Below, one piece after another: positions 54,531 to 63,576 of a stretch of DNA of 64,000 bases. The notes below the pieces were generated by a model. That model did no database searches, was not told where the DNA came from, and was given only the letters and a program-made list of their open reading frames with translations. The translations under genes were made by a program, and so were the position numbers. Where the stretch lies: NCBI GenBank assembly GCA_017502085.1, contig JAFVVQ010000017.1, forward strand, positions 26,130 to 90,129, given 5' to 3'. This DNA is from Clostridia bacterium. GTDB taxonomy: Bacteria; Bacillota; Clostridia; Oscillospirales; Acutalibacteraceae. Numbering within the stretch: the first letter of the stretch is position 1; each line of letters opens with the position of its first letter.

Positions 54531-55421
54531 ATGAAATATTATCTCGGAATTGACGGCGGCGGCACCAAAACAACTGCTGCCGTATCAGACGAAACGGGAA
54601 AAATTATTTTAAAAGAATCGGGCGAAACGATAAATTTCTATTCCGTAGGTATGGAAGCGGCAAGAAACAATCTTGCTGACGTTATCGAAAAGCTGAAGAA
54701 CACTCTCGGAATCTGCAGATTTGACGGAGCATTCATCGGATGCTCTGCGCTCGACAGCGATGCCGATGAAGAAACAATCAACGCTCTCTGCGGCGGAATC
54801 ATCAATGCGGACAGAATCGGTATGAGCAGCGACGTTTACGTTGCGCTCAAAGCTTCATCATCAAACTGCATAGCCATCTGCGGCACCGGCTCAATGGCGG
54901 TCGCTGAAAAAGATGACGGCACAATAATCGCAAAAGGCGGCTGGGGTCATATTGTCGGTGATGAGGGTTCGGCATATTCAATTGCAATCCGTGCTTTCAG
55001 GGAATGCTGTCTGATGTGCGACAAAAACGAGCGTACGGCTCTGCTTGAAAGTGCCGAAAAGTTTTTCGGCGTTGACAATTTAAGAAAAGCAATAGATTTA
55101 ATCTATTCTCCCGACAAAACGAAGGATTATTTTGCGGCATTCGCAAAAGACGTTTCGTCTCTTGCGGATGCGGGATGCGGAATTTCAAAAAGCATAATTA
55201 TTGAAGAAGCCAAAGCTTACGCACGTACGGTTATTTCTCTTCTCAAAGAAACAGATAACTGCCATACGCTTATGCTTTACGGCGGAGTTTTTCAGCACAA
55301 TGTGTTATTCAGAAATGAATTCATCACTGAAATCAGAAAGATTTACCCCTTGCTTCAGGCAGAAATTCTTGATATTCCGCCTGAAGAAGGCGCACTCAGT
55401 ATTGCGAGGTCTTTGAAATGA
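54531..55421 (+). CDS. BadF/BadG-type N-acetylhexosamine kinase
   Basis: A 296-residue ASKHA-fold kinase. YLGIDGGGTKTTAAVSDETG is phosphate-1; AICGTGSMAVAEKDDG is phosphate-2, and KGGWGHIVGDEGSAYSIAIR is the characteristic sugar-binding loop of NAGK-like enzymes. It most likely makes GlcNAc-6-phosphate from the sugar freed by the GH84 enzyme of the operon. GGACGGAGA precedes ATG 54531. Confidence 0.88.
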   Translation: MKYYLGIDGGGTKTTAAVSDETGKIILKESGETINFYSVGMEAARNNLADVIEKLKNTLGICRFDGAFIGCSALDSDADEETINALCGGIINADRIGMSSDVYVALKASSSNCIAICGTGSMAVAEKDDGTIIAKGGWGHIVGDEGSAYSIAIRAFRECCLMCDKNERTALLESAEKFFGVDNLRKAIDLIYSPDKTKDYFAAFAKDVSSLADAGCGISKSIIIEEAKAYARTVISLLKETDNCHTLMLYGGVFQHNVLFRNEFITEIRKIYPLLQAEILDIPPEEGALSIARSLK

Positions 55422-56155
55422 AAAAATATACCGAATACATAAACATTATCAAACATATCATTGCTGAAATTGAAGAGAAATGCTCCTGCGACATCGAAAA
55501 AACCGCAGATGCACTCAGCCGCGCACTGATTGACGGCAGAAGAATATTTCTTTTCGGCACGGGTCATTCGCATATGCTCAGCGAGGAGCTTTTTTACAGG
55601 GCAGGCGGATTACTCAACATTCAGCCCGTACTCATCGACACTCTTATGCTCCATATCGACGCCGCAGGAAGCACGGCTGCAGAAAGAGAAGAAGGTCTTG
55701 CAGAAAGAATTTTTGAGGACTACTCAATGAAAACCGATGATGTTATCGTCATCATCTCAAATTCAGGCAGAAACGGTGTTGTCATTGATATGGCTCTGCT
55801 CTGCAAAGAAAAGGGATTGACTGTTATTGCGCTGACCAATCTGCGTCACACCAACGCAGGTGCATCCCGTCACGGAAGCGGAAAAAGACTTTGCGAAATT
55901 GCGGATATCGTCCTTGACAACTGCGGATGCATCGGCGATGCTTGTATAAATGTCGACGGAGTTGAAGGCAATATCTGTGCCACATCCACCGTTGCCGGCG
56001 CTATGATTCTCAATGCCTGCGTTGCTCACGCTGTTGAGCTTTGTGCGGAAAAAGGATTCTATCCCGAGCATTTCTGCAGCGCAAACGTTGACGGCGGCGA
56101 CGATATCAACAATCGCCTTATCGAAAAATATAAAAAGGAGATCAAACATCTGTGA
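55418..56155 (+). CDS. SIS-domain phosphosugar protein (UPF0309-like)
   Basis: A 245-residue SIS protein. RRIFLFGTGHSHMLSEELFY and VIVIISNSGRNGVVIDMALL are the two phosphosugar-binding stretches. These are isomerases, etherases or regulators that bind sugar phosphates. It overlaps both neighbours by 4 bases (ATGA, GTGA), placing it directly after the kinase and before GH84. Acting on GlcNAc-6-phosphate or a related amino sugar phosphate is the best guess. Confidence 0.85.
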   Translation: MKKYTEYINIIKHIIAEIEEKCSCDIEKTADALSRALIDGRRIFLFGTGHSHMLSEELFYRAGGLLNIQPVLIDTLMLHIDAAGSTAAEREEGLAERIFEDYSMKTDDVIVIISNSGRNGVVIDMALLCKEKGLTVIALTNLRHTNAGASRHGSGKRLCEIADIVLDNCGCIGDACINVDGVEGNICATSTVAGAMILNACVAHAVELCAEKGFYPEHFCSANVDGGDDINNRLIEKYKKEIKHL

Positions 56156-57792
56156 TTTATCCGATTCCTCAGAAATACAATCTCAACGGCTCTCACGTCG
56201 TGGCAGAATCACTCGTTGTTTCGGGTGATTTCAAAGCTGTTGCCGAAAAAGTTCTTTCGGACTTCAACATTCTTTCCGCAAACGGATATCCCGTTGAAAT
56301 CAAATGTGTCAACAGCAAAAAGACAACCTATATTGACGAAATTTCCCGTCTGACAGATGAAAAATATATTATTACCGTTTCGGAAAACGGTGCCGTTGTC
56401 GAAGCATCCTGCGAAAAGGGCGCCTTCCGTGCGGCACATACGCTTGCCAAACTTGTTATCGGCAACGAATTGCACACAGGCACACTTGAGGATTATCCCC
56501 TGTTCAAAAAAAGAGGATATATCGAGGGCTTCTACGGCAACACCTGGGAAAACAAAAAGAGAGTTTCCGTTATGAAGCTGATGGCTTCATTCGGAATGAA
56601 CTCTTTCTTCTATGCACCGAAAGACGATATTTATCACCGTGAAAAATGGCGTGATTTATATCCCGAAAAAGAACTTGCTGAGCTTAAAACTCTTTTTGAA
56701 ACCGCCCGTGAAAACTTTCTCGATTTTCATTGGGCGGTCGGACCCGGTCTGACATATAAATACACCTCGGATTCGGATTTTGAACTTCTTATCAGAAAGA
56801 TAATGAGCCTTTATGCTGTCGGCATACGCAATTTCGGTCTTCTTCTTGACGATATTCCGCAAGAATTCCAGTATGAGGAAGATGCCGCAGAATTTGACGA
56901 AATCGTTGATGCGCATATTTATCTCGTCAACAAGACCTATGCCGCACTCAAGAAAGCCGACCCCGAAATTACACTTACCGTCTGCCCGACGCAGTACAGC
57001 GGCGACGAAAACGGTTACTACATTTCCAAATTCGGTTCAAACATCCCGAATGACGTCGACCTTTTCTGGACCGGGGCGGAAATCTGCTCAAGAGTGCTGA
57101 CTGTCAGAGAAGCCGATGAGCTTATGCGCTCAACCGGGCACAAACCCCTTTATTGGGATAATTACCCCGTAAACGACTGCGAAATGTTCCAGGAGCTTCA
57201 TCTCGGTGCAATTATCGGCAGAGACAAAGAACTTTACAAGCACTGTGAAGGTCTGATTTCAAACGTAATGGAATATGCAGAATGCTCTAAGATTCCGCTT
57301 ATGACGATTGCGGATTTCCTCTGGAATCCCGTTGCATATAATCCCGACGATTCGCTCAGAAATGCGCATCGGGTTATGCTCGGTAAAAACGCAGAGCTTT
57401 TCGGTCTGTTTGCAGATCACCTCGGAGTATCCTGCCTTTCGAAATACAGCTCGGCTTTTATGGGCGAAACTCTTATGCAGGTTGCTTTCTTTGAATCCCG
57501 GGGAGAGAAAGACAAGGCGCTCACTCACCTTGCCGATTATATCGCAAATATGAGAAAATGCCTCGATCTCATCAGCGACACGAGCATCCCTCTGTTTGAA
57601 GAAATGCAGAAATGGGTCAGAAAGTTTTCAATGTGCTGCGACCTGCTCGATGCAATTTACGATGCAAGAAACAATCCCTGCGATGAGACTAAATCAACTC
57701 TTGCGGTTTTGCTTGAGAAATACAATTCCGATGCGGTGCTTCTGACGGGCTTCTGTCTGCGCGAAGCCGCCGAAAAAACACTTAAAAATTAA
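56152..57792 (+). CDS. GH84-family beta-N-acetylglucosaminidase, intracellular
   Basis: A 546-residue protein with no signal peptide, from a GTG start (AAGGAG upstream). Residues 1-115 are the GH20b/GH84 N-terminal domain; RGYIEGFYGNTWENKKRVS and APKDDIYHREKWRDLYPEKE are clear GH84 signatures, and the catalytic Asp pair is Asp233-Asp234 in LLLDDIPQ. GH84 enzymes remove beta-linked GlcNAc by a substrate-assisted mechanism; many relatives are secreted mucin or hyaluronan enzymes. Here a cytoplasmic form is paired with a kinase and a SIS protein. No hexosamine transporter is in this operon, so the substrate route is not shown. Confidence 0.92.
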   Translation: MIYPIPQKYNLNGSHVVAESLVVSGDFKAVAEKVLSDFNILSANGYPVEIKCVNSKKTTYIDEISRLTDEKYIITVSENGAVVEASCEKGAFRAAHTLAKLVIGNELHTGTLEDYPLFKKRGYIEGFYGNTWENKKRVSVMKLMASFGMNSFFYAPKDDIYHREKWRDLYPEKELAELKTLFETARENFLDFHWAVGPGLTYKYTSDSDFELLIRKIMSLYAVGIRNFGLLLDDIPQEFQYEEDAAEFDEIVDAHIYLVNKTYAALKKADPEITLTVCPTQYSGDENGYYISKFGSNIPNDVDLFWTGAEICSRVLTVREADELMRSTGHKPLYWDNYPVNDCEMFQELHLGAIIGRDKELYKHCEGLISNVMEYAECSKIPLMTIADFLWNPVAYNPDDSLRNAHRVMLGKNAELFGLFADHLGVSCLSKYSSAFMGETLMQVAFFESRGEKDKALTHLADYIANMRKCLDLISDTSIPLFEEMQKWVRKFSMCCDLLDAIYDARNNPCDETKSTLAVLLEKYNSDAVLLTGFCLREAAEKTLKN

Positions 57793-57811
57793 ACAAATAT
57801 TCTATTAGTAA

Positions 57812-57840
57812 TTGAAAAAGATATAAACTCGTGATAGAAT
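57812..57840 (+). promoter_or_regulatory. Promoter of the secreted lipase-like gene
   Basis: TTGAAA (57812-57817), 17 bases, TAGAAT (57835-57840), 35 bases before the ATG at 57875; AGAGAGG is the RBS. Confidence 0.72.
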
Positions 57841-57874
57841 ATAACCATAATTTGTAAAGAGAGGTTGCAAAAAA

Positions 57875-59713
57875 ATGAAAAAATCCTTCAAAAAACTCAT
57901 TGCTCTCATTCTCTGTGCGGCCATGCTCGTTTCCGTTGCTTCAATCGGTTCATTTGCGGCAGAAGAACCCGGAACAGAATGCAACGGTGAATGCGAATAT
58001 TACCCCACAGTCATCATCCCCGGCCTCGGTCAGTCAAGTGTTTGCGTAACCGATGACGAAGGAAATTTCCTTCTCAACAAGGACGGCAAAAAGATTTCCG
58101 CCTTCCCCGCATACATCCAGATAGGCGATATCATCAAAAAAGCTGCCGTTCCGCTTATTCTTTCACTGCTGACTCAGAAGGACATCGGTCTTTCCAATGC
58201 TCTCAAGGAAGTTATCAGAAGCTGTTTCGGTATCAATCAGGCTGATCTCAATGCTCAGATTGTCACAAACGTTAAAGTTGAAAAGTTCCCCTATTCATTT
58301 GCAGAATGCAGTGAATATGAAATGAGCATCATCAACTCTCACATTCCCTTCAACAAATACGATACAGACCTCCCCTACGATCATCTCTACTATTTCTCAT
58401 ATAACTCATTCGGTAACCATATCCAGATGGCAAACGAACTCTATGACTATATTCAGATGGTCAAGGAGCAGACGGGTCACGATAAGGTGAATATCGTTCC
58501 CATCAGCCAGGGCGGTACCATCGCAAGTGCAATGTTTGAATACAGACCTGAGATTTATGACGATCTTCACAAGGTCATTTTCATCGTACCCTGCCTCGAC
58601 GGTTCAAGAATCATCGGCGACGTTTTCAACGACAGAATCACATTCACCAATGCCGATTATCTTTATAACGGTTTCCTTGAAGAAAGCCGTCTTCTCGACA
58701 GAAACACAGCCAGGCTCATCGAAGTTGTTGCAAGAATCCTCCCCGACGATGTTCTCGTCGGCGCTCTCAGCGGTGCAGTTGACGTTCTTGTAAATGAAAT
58801 TATGACAAGAAGCACAAGTATGTGGGCTATGTGTCCCTCAGCAGACTATCCCACCGCAAGTGAAAAATATCTCTCATCTCCCGACAGAGCAAAAATCAAG
58901 GAACAGACAGATAAATACTACAACGCTCAGCTTCACTGCAAAGCAAACATTCAGAAACTTGTTGACAACGGCATTCAGGTATTCAACGTTGCACAATACA
59001 ATTATGCAATGATAAACGTCGGCGAAAACTGGAACACAGAAAATGCTGACTACATTATCCAGCTCGATTCAACATCAATGGGCGCCCACGCAGCAAACTG
59101 CGGCGAAACTCTTCCAGAGGGCTACAAACAGGCCAACACAAGTCCCAACTGCTCTGACCCCACACATAACCACATTTCTCCCGACAACGTTGTTGATGCT
59201 TCAACAGGTCTCCTTCCCGACCACACCTGGTATTTTGAAGGTCAGCGTCACGACCTCACACAGCATAACAACATCATCCTTGAAACTGCTTTCTATCTCA
59301 TTGCTCACGACGATGTCACAGACGTATATTCAGACCCCAGATTCCCGCAGTTCAACAAGGGCAGGGACGTCAGAATTATCGAAAGTGCTATCGAACAGGC
59401 AAAGGCAGTTGACACCTCAACACTTTCAGCCGCAGATGCAGACGCTCTGAAAAACGCACTTGCAGTTGCCGAAGCAACACTTGCCGATACGTCTTCAACA
59501 AATCTCGACAAGGCTTGTGAAGATCTCACTGCAGTTCTTGTTAAAATCGGTGTGATGGAAGCCGTTGATACAAGTGACAATATATTCACAAAGATCAGCC
59601 CCTTCCTCTTCAGTTTATTCGGACCCAACGGTTTCTCTGAAATGCCGGGTATTATTATCGATACTGTAATCAAGCCCCTTTTCAGCTCCGCAAGTTCAAT
59701 TCTTTCCAGATAA
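57875..59713 (+). CDS. Secreted alpha/beta-hydrolase (lipase-like)
   Basis: A 612-residue protein with a signal peptide (KKLIALILCAAMLVSVASIG, cleaved after SFA). TVIIPGLGQSSV holds the oxyanion-hole Gly; VNIVPISQGGTIASAM the nucleophile Ser211 in PISQGG rather than the usual GHSMGG; DHTWYF and QRHDLTQ may give the acid/His. A large lid-like insertion follows the first strand. A helical FIVAR-like module (about 500-565) ends with ISPFLFSLFG and hydrophobic residues. No wall-anchor motif. Likely an extracellular lipase or esterase; substrate unknown. Confidence 0.75.
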   Translation: MKKSFKKLIALILCAAMLVSVASIGSFAAEEPGTECNGECEYYPTVIIPGLGQSSVCVTDDEGNFLLNKDGKKISAFPAYIQIGDIIKKAAVPLILSLLTQKDIGLSNALKEVIRSCFGINQADLNAQIVTNVKVEKFPYSFAECSEYEMSIINSHIPFNKYDTDLPYDHLYYFSYNSFGNHIQMANELYDYIQMVKEQTGHDKVNIVPISQGGTIASAMFEYRPEIYDDLHKVIFIVPCLDGSRIIGDVFNDRITFTNADYLYNGFLEESRLLDRNTARLIEVVARILPDDVLVGALSGAVDVLVNEIMTRSTSMWAMCPSADYPTASEKYLSSPDRAKIKEQTDKYYNAQLHCKANIQKLVDNGIQVFNVAQYNYAMINVGENWNTENADYIIQLDSTSMGAHAANCGETLPEGYKQANTSPNCSDPTHNHISPDNVVDASTGLLPDHTWYFEGQRHDLTQHNNIILETAFYLIAHDDVTDVYSDPRFPQFNKGRDVRIIESAIEQAKAVDTSTLSAADADALKNALAVAEATLADTSSTNLDKACEDLTAVLVKIGVMEAVDTSDNIFTKISPFLFSLFGPNGFSEMPGIIIDTVIKPLFSSASSILSR

Positions 59714-59727
59714 ATTTCGAATAAAAA

Positions 59728-59757
59728 AGCTCCTTCAACACGAAGGAGCTTTTTTTA
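59728..59757. terminator. Terminator of the lipase-like gene
   Basis: Stem AGCTCCTTC/GAAGGAGCT (59728-59736 and 59742-59750), loop of 5, flanked by A-run and TTTTTT on the two sides, so it serves both convergent genes. Confidence 0.92.
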
Positions 59758-59762
59758 CTGCC

Positions 59763-61130
59763 TTAAATATGTTCAAGCGTTTTATCCACTGCTTTCTCAA
59801 TTCCGACGGATTCCACTCCGAAAATTGAGGTGTGTATTTTTCCGTTTATCGGTTTTCGCCAATATTCATCAATACCGTCAATTGAGTTTCTCATCCCGAT
59901 AACCGAGCCGACGGTTGCACCGTTACAGTCGGTATCGAAAGCCATTCCGACAGCAATGCATATTGATTTGCCGAAATCACCTTTACCGTAAAGAAGTGCG
60001 GCGGTAACAATCATTGCGTTCGAAATTGTGTGACACCAGCCATGGTCGGTATATTCATCAAAATCAGAATGGATAATATCAAAGCATTCGTCAAGTGTGA
60101 CACCTTTTTTAAAGCCGTTAAAAATCTTCATTACCGCTTCGAAAAGTCTTGATGTCCCGGGAATCTGAGCAAGACCGCCGAGAATAATATCGTCAATGTT
60201 GTCGGTAACTGCGGCACAGGCTATCATCGCAGAAACAAACATCTCACCGTAAACACCGTTTTTGACGTGGGAAACACTCGCATCTCTGAACGCCATTTCC
60301 GCAGCATCCTCGGGTTTACCCGGATTGATATATCCGAAATAGTCTCCTCTTATCTGAGCGCCAATCCATTCGCGGCAGACGTTTTTATACATTGCAGATG
60401 CGGGAGGCTGAATGCAGTTGATAAAATTTACGTAAGCAATTCTCTCTGCGGTATAATAAGAATAAACCGACTGATACTTCATCCACGCAGTTGCAACGTC
60501 CTCGGACTTGAAATCTCTGCCGTAATCCTCAATAATCTTCTGCGCAAGAACAACGTAATTCGTATCATCGTCAACAGGCATACCGTCAACCGTATCGGCA
60601 TAACACTTGTTACGAAGTCCGAATTTATAGTGCGAACAAACGTCATCCGTGATATCAGTACTGAGAATATAGCGATGCATCGGATAGTTACCGGTTTCCT
60701 TGAGCAGCGGAATCAGCTCATCGCTGCGAATACACTCAATCGGTTTGCCCAGAAGGCATCCGCAAGCCCTGCCCATCCACGCACCAAGAAGCTTTTTGCG
60801 AAGAGTATCGGCATCAGGCTTGACTGCAACAAAATTATGGGGCTTTCTGTGAGCCTTGATTTCTTCAAGTTTCAGCGGTTCGATATATTCGTAATCAGTA
60901 CGCATCGGCGCACTCATAACCATATCGAAAACAACATCACTCAGGCGTTTTTTAAATTCCCCGTTTTCCATTTCCGAAATCGCCTCAAAAAGTGGCTTAT
61001 ATTTTTTAACGTCAAGCCCCTCTTCCATCGACTGATTGTATTCCGCCATAATATCGGAAGGATATCTGTTAAGCGCATCCACGTTGTTATAATCTATTTT
61101 GAATTCAGTACCGTAAGTATCTAAAAACAT
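59763..61130 (-). CDS. ADP-ribosylglycohydrolase family protein
   Basis: A 455-residue cytoplasmic protein. ATG 61130 has GGGG upstream; the ATG at 61151 has none. The DraG-like core is at about 100-440: LGAWMGRACGCLLGKPIE, PVDDDTNYVVLAQKII (the first metal-binding stretch) and FDTDCNGATVGSVIGM (the last). These proteins remove ADP-ribose from proteins or small molecules; some members of Firmicutes act on other N-glycosidic bonds. The first ~95 residues are extra compared with DraG and of unknown role. Confidence 0.88.
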   Translation of the reverse strand: MFLDTYGTEFKIDYNNVDALNRYPSDIMAEYNQSMEEGLDVKKYKPLFEAISEMENGEFKKRLSDVVFDMVMSAPMRTDYEYIEPLKLEEIKAHRKPHNFVAVKPDADTLRKKLLGAWMGRACGCLLGKPIECIRSDELIPLLKETGNYPMHRYILSTDITDDVCSHYKFGLRNKCYADTVDGMPVDDDTNYVVLAQKIIEDYGRDFKSEDVATAWMKYQSVYSYYTAERIAYVNFINCIQPPASAMYKNVCREWIGAQIRGDYFGYINPGKPEDAAEMAFRDASVSHVKNGVYGEMFVSAMIACAAVTDNIDDIILGGLAQIPGTSRLFEAVMKIFNGFKKGVTLDECFDIIHSDFDEYTDHGWCHTISNAMIVTAALLYGKGDFGKSICIAVGMAFDTDCNGATVGSVIGMRNSIDGIDEYWRKPINGKIHTSIFGVESVGIEKAVDKTLEHI

Positions 61131-61165
61131 ATTTCTACCCCGATTATTCATTTCTGATTTAAAAT

Positions 61166-61194
61166 ATCATAACACACTTTTCATGTCAATTCAA
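61166..61194 (-). promoter_or_regulatory. Promoter of the ADP-ribosylglycohydrolase gene
   Basis: On the minus strand TTGAAT (61189-61194), 17 bases, TATGAT (61166-61171). An overlapping TTGACA at 61184-61189 with TATTTT is a second option. Confidence 0.55.
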
Positions 61195-61307
61195 GACTGA
61201 AACAAAAGCATTTGGCTTTGCTGACAAAAAGAGATTCAGATCCGATGAATCATACATTTATAATAATTTGAGTTTAAGTTATAATAATAACCGTTCAGAA
61301 AAAGAAC

Positions 61308-61347
61308 AAATCCGAACCCTTCGCCGATTGGCATAAGGTTCGGATTT
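61308..61347. repeat. First intergenic hairpin, structured loop
   Basis: Perfect 11-pair stem AAATCCGAACC/GGTTCGGATTT (61308-61318 and 61337-61347) closing an 18-base loop that itself can form GCC/GGC. Leftward it is followed by GTTCTTTTTC, but no gene is transcribed into it from the right, so a terminator role is doubtful. Confidence 0.6.
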
Positions 61348-61351
61348 ATAC

Positions 61352-61407
61352 TGTATGGCAAGGATGATATATTTTGATACAAAATATATCCTGCACCCTA
61401 CCATACA
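61352..61407. repeat. Second intergenic hairpin
   Basis: Inner perfect 11-pair stem GATATATTTTG/CAAAATATATC (61366-61376 and 61380-61390) with a 3-base loop, and an outer TGTATGG/CCATACA clamp (61352-61358 and 61401-61407). The two hairpins are only 4 bases apart. It could be a small RNA, a mobile-element (MITE-like) remnant or an operator. Confidence 0.6.
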
Positions 61408-61448
61408 AACCTGCTAAACTTGAATTAATAAAAACAGCAATTATTCGC

Positions 61449-61477
61449 TTGAAGAATGCAGAGATGTGTTGTATACT
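61449..61477 (+). promoter_or_regulatory. Promoter of the GH99-like gene pair
   Basis: TTGAAG (61449-61454), 17 bases, TATACT (61472-61477). Start near 61484, ATG at 61560; GAGGT at 61549-61553 is the RBS. Confidence 0.65.
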
Positions 61478-61559
61478 AATTTTGATATAATCAAAATGAC
61501 AATTCCGCAAAGCAATGTGAATTAAAAAATCAGGCTGACTGCGTTTGTGAGGTAATGAT

Positions 61560-62690
61560 ATGAGAAATTATGATATAGCCGCCTTTATATGGCCGTCTTA
61601 CACAGGTGACGAGCCGAGAACCCGTATTTTCTGGCCCGAGGGCTATGGTGAATGGCAGACTGTTAAAGCAATGACCAACAGAGGCTATGAAGGTTGCCGT
61701 TGGCCCCGTATTCCCACCTGGGGATATGTTAACGAAGCTGACAGCAGGGTTATGGAAATGCAGATTAACTGCGCTGTTTCTTACGGCGTCAACGTTTTTA
61801 TTTATGACTGGTATTGGTATGATAACAGACCTTTCCTTGAAAACTGTCTTAATGACGGATTCCTCAAGGCACGCAACAACACTCAGATGAAGTTCATGCT
61901 CATGTGGGCAAATCATAACGCCAATCATCTCTGGGATAAGAGAAATTCCGATACAGACCTTTCAACCGTTATCTGGAGCGGCGTTGTTACTCCCGAAATT
62001 TTTTCGGAGATATGCGACAGAACAATCGAAAAATATTTCAAGCGTGAAAATTATTATATGATTGACGGATGCCCCGTCTACATGGTTTTTGATGTTGACA
62101 ACTTCATCCGTACATTCGGCACAACTCAGGAATGCAAAAAAGGTCTTGAAGAATTCCGAAGAAAAACCGTTGAAGCAGGCTTCAAGGGTCTCCATTTTCA
62201 GGCTGTAAACTGGAAAGGACATACATATAATTGGCTTAATGACGGTGACGACTGCAAAGGCATGACAGTTTATGAGCTTTATGATTATCTCGGATTTGAT
62301 TCCGTTACAAATTACAACTGGTTTTCATGCGTTGACCCCGACGGCGACTATGCGCAGCAGACCGACGCTTATATTGATAATCTTGAAGAAGAAACCAAGT
62401 TGATGAATGTGCCTTTCTATCCTAATATTTCAGTAGGCTGGGATAATAACGTGAGATTCAACAAGTTCATGCCCGGCGTTGTCAAAAACAACACTCCCGA
62501 AAATTTCAGAATTGCCTGCGAAAAGGTCAAAAAATTTGCTGATGAGTCAATGAAAAAAGGAATTATGAAAGCTCCGTTCATAACAGTTAACAGTTGGAAT
62601 GAATGGACTGAAACAAGCTATCTCCAGCCTGATGACCTTTACGGTTACGGCTATCTGGAAGCGATCAAAGAGGTCTTTACCGGGGAATGA
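61560..62690 (+). CDS. GH99-like WbsX-family protein
   Basis: A 376-residue cytoplasmic protein. YDIAAFIWPSYTGDE, GEWQTVKAMTNRGYEGCRWP and NVFIYDWYWYDNRPFLENC are the family signatures shared by WbsX proteins and GH99-like enzymes, and ITVNSWNEWTETSYLQPDD ends the barrel. Relatives occur in polysaccharide loci and as endo-acting mannosidases. Without a signal peptide it would act inside the cell. Its stop overlaps the start of the esterase gene (ATGA), so the pair is translated together. Confidence 0.85.
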   Translation: MRNYDIAAFIWPSYTGDEPRTRIFWPEGYGEWQTVKAMTNRGYEGCRWPRIPTWGYVNEADSRVMEMQINCAVSYGVNVFIYDWYWYDNRPFLENCLNDGFLKARNNTQMKFMLMWANHNANHLWDKRNSDTDLSTVIWSGVVTPEIFSEICDRTIEKYFKRENYYMIDGCPVYMVFDVDNFIRTFGTTQECKKGLEEFRRKTVEAGFKGLHFQAVNWKGHTYNWLNDGDDCKGMTVYELYDYLGFDSVTNYNWFSCVDPDGDYAQQTDAYIDNLEEETKLMNVPFYPNISVGWDNNVRFNKFMPGVVKNNTPENFRIACEKVKKFADESMKKGIMKAPFITVNSWNEWTETSYLQPDDLYGYGYLEAIKEVFTGE

Positions 62691-63493
62691 ATATGACTGT
62701 TTTTAAAGATTTTTCTTATGGTACCCACGAAAGACAGAAAGCTGACATTTATATTCCTGAAAAGCCTGTTTCCCAATCAGGACTGATACTTTTTATACAT
62801 GGCGGCGGCTGGACTGAGGGTGATAAATCTGCTCACACTCCCGATGCAGAGTTTTTTTCAGGACTTGGATATATATGTGCCGCTATTAATTACCGATATG
62901 TTTCCAAAAGCATAAATGTCCATCATGTGCTTGATGATGTAACAAGCTCACTTAACACCATAAAGCAAAAATGCAGCGAATACGGTTACAATATAAATGA
63001 GCTTATTTTATCCGGCGGATCTGCAGGCTCACATATCGCACTTCTTTATGCTTACACGAAAAAAGAAGTTTCGCCGATTAAGCCCTCGGCAGTCTGTTGC
63101 TACTGCCCGCCTACCGATTGCACAAGGGAAGATTTTCTTATGGGCATTAAAGGTGAATTTGAAAGTTGGAAATACGGACTCCTGTCACAGGTATGCAATG
63201 CAGATATATCAAAAGAAACTTTAAATAACGAAGCTTCACAAAAAGCTTTAAGTGAAATCTCACCTATAAACTACGTTGATGAAAACTGCATCCCTACCGC
63301 AATTTTTTACGGAAAAGAAGATGACCTTATTCCGGCAAAGCACATAGAGGATTTTGAGCGTAAGCTTGCCCGAAACGGTATTAAGCACGATTTCGTTCTT
63401 TACAAAAATTCAGGCCACTTACTCGATAAAGACCCCGATGCGGCAATCAAAGCCAGAAAGATTATCAAGCAATATGCAGAACTTTATTTCTGA
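62687..63493 (+). CDS. Alpha/beta-hydrolase (BD-FAE/esterase-type)
   Basis: A 268-residue cytoplasmic enzyme. LILFIHGGGWTEGDK is the HGGG oxyanion motif, LILSGGSAGSHIALLYAY holds the nucleophile Ser (GGSAGSH), FYGKEDDLIPAKH the acid, and YKNSGHLLDKD the His. These are bacterial esterases that often cut acetyl, feruloyl or other acyl groups from sugars. Coupled to the GH99-like gene, so both may work on one acylated oligosaccharide. Confidence 0.88.
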   Translation: MNMTVFKDFSYGTHERQKADIYIPEKPVSQSGLILFIHGGGWTEGDKSAHTPDAEFFSGLGYICAAINYRYVSKSINVHHVLDDVTSSLNTIKQKCSEYGYNINELILSGGSAGSHIALLYAYTKKEVSPIKPSAVCCYCPPTDCTREDFLMGIKGEFESWKYGLLSQVCNADISKETLNNEASQKALSEISPINYVDENCIPTAIFYGKEDDLIPAKHIEDFERKLARNGIKHDFVLYKNSGHLLDKDPDAAIKARKIIKQYAELYF

Positions 63494-63576
63494 CTTTTAG
63501 CAAACGTAACAACCCTGCTTATATCGCTGTGCCCCATTATCTTCACAAAGAATGTTCAATTCTTATGCTCAACGGC

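Larger units (their letters stand above)
61195..61559. other. Non-coding stretch with two hairpins
   Basis: About 365 bases with no supportable ORF in either direction. It holds the start of the leftward promoter area, two perfect-stem hairpins (61308-61407), and the promoter for the rightward gene (61449-61477). Confidence 0.7.

Noticed and set aside
60267-61124. 285-residue plus-strand ORF opposite the ADP-ribosylglycohydrolase
   Set aside because: Shadow frame; no RBS and the opposite strand carries DraG metal motifs.
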